64,000 nucleotides of DNA, from the NCBI GenBank assembly GCA_017471765.1, contig JAFURT010000008.1, positions 1 through 64,000 on the forward strand. The letters are read 5' to 3'. Numbering within the stretch: position 1 is the first letter of the stretch; each line of letters starts with the position of its first letter. The notes beneath the pieces are model-generated. The model did not search any database, was not told where the DNA came from, and worked only from the letters and a program-made list of their open reading frames with translations. Position numbers and translations under genes: made by a program. Below are positions 60,481-64,000 of this stretch, one piece after another. This stretch comes from Clostridia bacterium. Lineage in GTDB: Bacteria > Bacillota > Clostridia > Oscillospirales > Acutalibacteraceae.

Positions 60481-60509
60481 ATTTTACCAAAGTTTTTGGC
60501 GGTTTGCAA
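60481..60509 (-). promoter_or_regulatory. Promoter of the PflX-like gene
   Basis: Minus-strand TTGCAA and TAAAAT with 17-bp spacing, 29 bases before the start codon. Confidence 0.7.
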
Positions 60510-60534
60510 CTGCTTTTGAAAGGAGAATCCCGTA

Positions 60535-61176
60535 ATGACCCGTGAAGTAGAACAGGTGATGCAAAGCCTGCGTAAGAATCGTATGGCCGTGGACTATGTG
60601 GCTACAAAGGCCGAGGTCGTACCGTTGATAGAGAGCCTTATTCCGACGGGGGCGACTATCGCCTCCGGCGGCTCGCAAAGCCTTCACGAAACCGGTGTTA
60701 CCGAGCTGATGCACAGTGGAAAATACCACTATCTTGACCGTAATGCCCCCGGTATGACCGATGAGCAGAAGGCGGCAGTGATTGCCGGCACCGCTATTGC
60801 GGATGTGTATCTCTGCTCGTCCAATGCGGTGACGCTGGGCGGTGAGCTGTACAACGTGGATGGCAACTGCAACCGTATTTCTGCTATTGCTTTTGGCCCG
60901 AAAAAGGTCATTATGGTGGTAGGTGTCAATAAAATTGTGCCTGACCTGAAGGCGGCCATTCACCGGGTTAAAACGGTGGCCGCACCGCTGAACACCAAGC
61001 GCCTGGGTTGTGAGACTTACTGTAAAGAGATGGGCCACTGCATGGCTGTTGGCGGCGATATGACGGAGGGGTGCGGTAGCCCTCAGCGTATTTGCTGTAA
61101 CTATTTAGTGTCCGGACAACAGCGTCGCCCCGACCGCATCCACGTGATTTTGGTAGGGGAGCCCTGCGGGTATTAG
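60535..61176 (+). CDS. LUD-domain (DUF162) protein
   Basis: 213 residues. LUD-domain features: ATIASGGSQSLHETGV, LCSSNAVTLGGELYNVDG, RISAIAFGPKKVIMVVGVNKIV. Related to the LutB/LutC lactate utilisation proteins, but this stand-alone form, common in Clostridia, is of unknown function. The C-terminal half has several cysteines (CETYCKEMGHC and CGSPQRICC) that could bind a metal or cluster. AAAGGAGAAT precedes the ATG. Confidence 0.85.
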   Translation: MTREVEQVMQSLRKNRMAVDYVATKAEVVPLIESLIPTGATIASGGSQSLHETGVTELMHSGKYHYLDRNAPGMTDEQKAAVIAGTAIADVYLCSSNAVTLGGELYNVDGNCNRISAIAFGPKKVIMVVGVNKIVPDLKAAIHRVKTVAAPLNTKRLGCETYCKEMGHCMAVGGDMTEGCGSPQRICCNYLVSGQQRRPDRIHVILVGEPCGY

Positions 61177-61188
61177 GTATTAAAGGAT

Positions 61189-61680
61189 ATGAAAGATATG
61201 TTTGATACCACCAAACGCATCCTGTCTAAAATCGGCCGGTATGTCTCTGTGGATTCCGTTAGCGTTGAGCAGACTACCGATTACTGTGGCAATCCGGTGG
61301 AGCTTATAACCATCTCGAAGGATGTGAACGTTGGCTTTGAAGCCGCCGAAGAGAGCGTCATATTCTATTTCTTCTCGGATCACGTCCATTTTGACGATTT
61401 CTCCGTTGAGTTAGAAGGTGACGAACCAAACTTTTTGGCTCGTGCAGAATCTTTTGTTGACGACTTGTTTACACTGCCAATACATCGCCGCTACTCCAGA
61501 AAAGGCACCCGTGTTGTCAGCGATCAGTCTTGGTTTGTGCAGAAAAGTGGAAAGGAAGAAAGCATTGCGGGGGTAACTCTGTGCGGGCCGGGATGGAAAA
61601 ACCTGTTTAAACCCAAAGAGCGTTTTGATGAGTTATGGCAATTTAACGCTGATACGAAACAGTGGCAAAGGATTCGTTAA
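61189..61680 (+). CDS. Hypothetical protein
   Basis: 163 residues, not recognised. Soluble, rich in acidic residues, with predicted mixed alpha/beta. Notable segments are FYFFSDHVHFDDFSVELEGD and a C-terminal WQFNADTKQWQRIR. No signal peptide or membrane helix. ATG at 61189 lies 12 bases after the LUD gene behind AAAGG, so it may be cotranscribed with it. Confidence 0.55.
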   Translation: MKDMFDTTKRILSKIGRYVSVDSVSVEQTTDYCGNPVELITISKDVNVGFEAAEESVIFYFFSDHVHFDDFSVELEGDEPNFLARAESFVDDLFTLPIHRRYSRKGTRVVSDQSWFVQKSGKEESIAGVTLCGPGWKNLFKPKERFDELWQFNADTKQWQRIR

Positions 61681-61707
61681 GTCCTGCTTAAGATTTCTTT
61701 AATCTCA

Positions 61708-61736
61708 TTGACTTACTATCCATCTCTTGGTATACT
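61708..61736 (+). promoter_or_regulatory. SigA promoter of the orphan membrane protein
   Basis: TTGACT and TATACT with 17-bp spacing, 19 bases before the start codon. Confidence 0.75.
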
Positions 61737-61754
61737 TTTTGTGGAGGGATGGGT

Positions 61755-62180
61755 ATGGTGAAACGAATCCAATGGTGGCAAATTCTGTTAGTGTTTGTTG
61801 CAATTATTCTCATCGTGTGTGTTGGCGGTATCCTTCGTGTCACACTGGCAACGTCCGGTACCGCCTATTATCACAAGGGCGATACGGAAATCAGCATAAA
61901 ACTGAGCCAATCCGATGTGAATGCACTACGGGAGTCCTTGGCAGTTGACAACTATCGTGTTGTCGGCTTCGGGACGGGTTTTGCCCGTTGCGGTTTCACA
62001 GAAAACTGCTACGTGCGGTTTGGAGGACTCACATTTATGATGGGGAAGGACGATTGCCCCAGTGTACACATAAAGGAACTCAATCTTACCTACAGCATAA
62101 CGCGTGAGGGTAACGACGCGTTGCGCTCCTTGCTAACCCAGTACGGTTTTTCTTTTCCGTACGGGTATGACACCGAATAA
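61755..62180 (+). CDS. Hypothetical membrane-anchored protein
   Basis: 141 residues. One N-terminal hydrophobic helix (about 7-29), then a domain presumably outside the membrane with two cysteines close together (ARCGFTENCYV) that could form a disulfide and a third in DDCPS. No family recognised. ATG at 61755 follows GGAGGG at 7 bases; ATG 61749 is too close. It has its own promoter and a strong terminator, so it is a single-gene unit. Confidence 0.6.
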   Translation: MVKRIQWWQILLVFVAIILIVCVGGILRVTLATSGTAYYHKGDTEISIKLSQSDVNALRESLAVDNYRVVGFGTGFARCGFTENCYVRFGGLTFMMGKDDCPSVHIKELNLTYSITREGNDALRSLLTQYGFSFPYGYDTE

Positions 62181-62183
62181 CGC

Positions 62184-62213
62184 ACAAGGCCGTGTCAAAC
62201 GACACGGCCTTGT
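62184..62213. terminator. Bidirectional terminator
   Basis: A 13-bp perfect stem ACAAGGCCGTGTC with its complement over an AAAC loop, then TTTTA. It lies between convergent genes. Confidence 0.88.
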
Positions 62214-62214
62214 T

Positions 62215-63546
62215 TTATAGTAGTTTTTCGGCAAGTTTCAGCAGAGCGTTTGGTTCGTTGGGGCAATCCCCATCCATAACCGCTTCCAAAAGAATTTGCA
62301 GAGTATTTCCCACCTTCGGCCCGGAAGAATAGCCTATTTTCAGCAGATCCTGACCTGTAATGGCCAATCCCTTTACAGAGAAGCACACCTTCTCTTCAAT
62401 CAATTCCAACAGTCGCTTTTTCAAGCTGTCCAGAAACACCAGCCGGTCGTCCCGCTTATCCGGGTGCTGTCCCCATACATCCGCTTTCTGTACCTCTATA
62501 AGCATAGGTGCCAGTTCCGGCCCCAGCCGATTGAGCAACCGCTTGAGCGCCTTATCCGTCATAGACAGCGTATCATCGTGGTGGAGGATAAGTTTTTTTA
62601 CATCATGTATGGTCTGTCGGTCAAAATGCAGACGCTCTAATGTCTGCTCGGCGATGGCGGCGCTGATCGGGGGGTGGCCACGGAAATGATCAAAGCCCTG
62701 CGTGTCCCGGGTGTAGCAGTTTGGTTTTCCCACATCATGTAACAGCATCACCAAGCGCAATAAGGGGGAGGCCGGCACGGCTGCCACTGTTTCCACCGTA
62801 TGTTCATAAACCGACAGATAGTGGTAGGGGTTATCCTGCTGTAATCCCAGCATAGGTTGCAATTCCGGCACCATCACGGTGATTACATCCGGATACTCCA
62901 GTAAAATCCGGCGCACATCCTGTCCGCACAGCAGTTTTTTCAGCTCCACAGCAATACGCTCTACCGACACGCGGCGAAGCAGGGGCGCCAGCTTATGGAT
63001 AGTGGCGGCGGTTACCTTTTCAATCTTGAAGCCCAGCGTCGCCGAGAAGCGCAGAGCCCGAGCCAGTCGCAGGGCATCTTCGGTAAACCGCTTTTCCGGG
63101 TCACCGACGCAACATAAACGCTGGTCAGCCAGGTCGGCCAGACCCGAGAAATAATCCACCACACCCACTTCCGGGTGATAGGCGATCGCATTGATAGTAA
63201 AATCCCGGCGGCGCAAATCCTCTTGTAAATCATCCGAAAAAGTGACGCTGTCCGGTCGGCGGCAATCGGAATAATCGCCATCAATGCGGTAGGTGGTGAT
63301 TTCCAGAGACATCCCATCGATCAGCACGGTCAGTGTCCCGTGCTTGAGTCCGGTTTCGATGGTGCGGTAGTCTGCAAAAACCGCCGCCGTTTGTTCCGGC
63401 TTGGCACTGGTGGTGATGTCCCAATCCTGGGGCTCTTTTCCCAGCAGGGAGTCTCGCACACAGCCGCCGACAATATAGGCCTCATAGCCGGCCTTGTTCA
63501 GCAGGGACAGAGCCTGCATGACCGGCGTAGGGAGGGTGATGTGCAT
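62215..63546 (-). CDS. cca: CCA tRNA nucleotidyltransferase / poly(A) polymerase family, with HD domain
   Basis: 443 residues. N-terminal nucleotidyltransferase domain (VGGCVRDSLLG, DWDITTSA, RRRDFTINA), RNA-binding region and an HD domain (LVMLLHDVGKPN). Bacterial-type class II enzyme; it adds or repairs the tRNA 3' CCA end. GGAGGTG precedes the ATG. It is separated from pncB by 25 bases and is transcribed in the same direction. Confidence 0.92.
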   Translation of the reverse strand: MHITLPTPVMQALSLLNKAGYEAYIVGGCVRDSLLGKEPQDWDITTSAKPEQTAAVFADYRTIETGLKHGTLTVLIDGMSLEITTYRIDGDYSDCRRPDSVTFSDDLQEDLRRRDFTINAIAYHPEVGVVDYFSGLADLADQRLCCVGDPEKRFTEDALRLARALRFSATLGFKIEKVTAATIHKLAPLLRRVSVERIAVELKKLLCGQDVRRILLEYPDVITVMVPELQPMLGLQQDNPYHYLSVYEHTVETVAAVPASPLLRLVMLLHDVGKPNCYTRDTQGFDHFRGHPPISAAIAEQTLERLHFDRQTIHDVKKLILHHDDTLSMTDKALKRLLNRLGPELAPMLIEVQKADVWGQHPDKRDDRLVFLDSLKKRLLELIEEKVCFSVKGLAITGQDLLKIGYSSGPKVGNTLQILLEAVMDGDCPNEPNALLKLAEKLL

Positions 63547-63571
63547 CTGTCATGCACCTCCGTGAAAAATT

Positions 63572-64000
63572 TTAGTCACCAAAGCCGTGCTGTAAAAGAA
63601 GCAGATTCTTCTGATCCCACAGCGGCTGAGAGAGGTCAACATAATACTTGTGGGGGTTTTCAAAGCGTAGCACTTCATCCCACATGGTATCCATCTGTGC
63701 TTTGCAGTAGGTGCGGATCGTCTCCACATCCGGGGATTCATAGACGCACTCACCCTTGTCAAACAACTGCACCTGTAGCTGGACAGCGTGGAAATCGGTC
63801 ACAATCTTCCGTTTCCAGATGTGTTCCGGGTCGAACAGCTCGTAGGGCTGGTTTTCGTCGATAACCTCATCATGGAGAGTGATAACATCGGCAATGGCCT
63901 TGCCATTTTCTTTGTCAAACAGCCGCCACACCTTTTTGAAGCCCGGATTGGTGATTTTGGCTACGTTCTCGCTGACCTTGATACGAGGAACGATTTTCCC
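63572..64000 (-). CDS. pncB: Nicotinate phosphoribosyltransferase, C-terminal part (cut by window end)
   Basis: 142 residues of the C-terminal end are visible; the start lies beyond the window. IVPRIKVSENVAKITNPGF and VWRLFDKENGKAIAD are typical of nicotinate phosphoribosyltransferase. It makes nicotinate mononucleotide in NAD salvage. Lies 25 bases upstream of cca. Confidence 0.88.
   Translation of the reverse strand, partial: GKIVPRIKVSENVAKITNPGFKKVWRLFDKENGKAIADVITLHDEVIDENQPYELFDPEHIWKRKIVTDFHAVQLQVQLFDKGECVYESPDVETIRTYCKAQMDTMWDEVLRFENPHKYYVDLSQPLWDQKNLLLLQHGFGD

Noticed and set aside
1..64000. tRNA, rRNA, CRISPR arrays, insertion sequences, prophage or origin of replication
   Set aside because: No cloverleaf-like sequence, ribosomal RNA signature, regular spacer array, transposase or DnaA-box cluster was seen on reading through; a dedicated tRNA or CRISPR search was not possible.

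Overview
The window looks like a chromosomal segment of a GC-rich, anaerobic gut-type member of the Clostridia, most likely Oscillospiraceae-like. This is inferred from gene order and protein families; no database was searched. Supporting signs are the Firmicutes synteny blocks (rplS-lepB-ylqF-rnhB-yraN; tig-clpP-clpX-lon-engB; miaB-ymcA-mutS-mutL-miaA; ylmE-sepF-ylmH-divIVA-lspA-rluD), strong AGGAGG ribosome binding sites, TTGACA/TATAAT promoters and glycyl-radical fermentation chemistry. No rRNA, tRNA, CRISPR array, insertion sequence or prophage was seen.

Layout. 1-1.3 kb: two AT-rich orphan genes with nested inverted repeats between them. 1.3-4.6 kb: a TauE/SafE-type transporter split into two half-genes (minus strand), then a radical SAM pair (TIGR03960/TIGR03936 type). 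4.6-11.6 kb: rplS behind a structured leader, two tandem signal peptidases I, ylqF, rnhB, yraN, an M19 dipeptidase, thrC and a phosphoesterase. 11.6-18.1 kb: the proteostasis block tig, clpP, clpX, lon, engB. 18.1-21.1 kb: a minus-strand operon murI, DUF1934, argS. 21.2-25.1 kb: CPBP protease, tadA and a lipid-type trio (PAP2, CrtO-like acyltransferase, UgtP-like glycosyltransferase).

25.2-41.5 kb is the centrepiece: a divergent DeoR-family regulator and a 15-gene operon for a B12-independent, glycyl-radical 1,2-propanediol microcompartment of the fucose/rhamnose (GRM5-like) kind. The proposed pathway is: rhamnulokinase makes the sugar 1-phosphate; a class II aldolase gives DHAP and lactaldehyde; lactaldehyde is reduced to 1,2-propanediol; the glycyl radical dehydratase (with its activase) gives propionaldehyde; PduP gives propionyl-CoA (or the zinc alcohol dehydrogenase gives propanol); PduL gives propionyl-phosphate; the acyl kinase yields ATP. 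The shell has five BMC-H genes, one BMC-P (EutN type) and one BMC-T (PduT type), plus the PduS flavo-Fe-S protein. Unusual parts are a Cys/His-rich module before the aldolase's C-terminal targeting helix, a PduO-type cobalamin adenosyltransferase in a B12-independent system, an activase without the ferredoxin insert, a shell gene with an Ala/Lys/Pro-rich N-terminal extension and a strong internal start, and a shell protein with an enlarged pore loop.

41.5-55.1 kb: a histidine phosphatase, then tRNA modification, mismatch repair and cell-division genes. 55.1-64 kb: glnS and gltX side by side, trpS behind a divergent overlapping promoter, a PflX-like radical SAM protein, a LUD-domain protein, two orphan genes, a CCA-adding-type nucleotidyltransferase and the 3' part of pncB running off the window.
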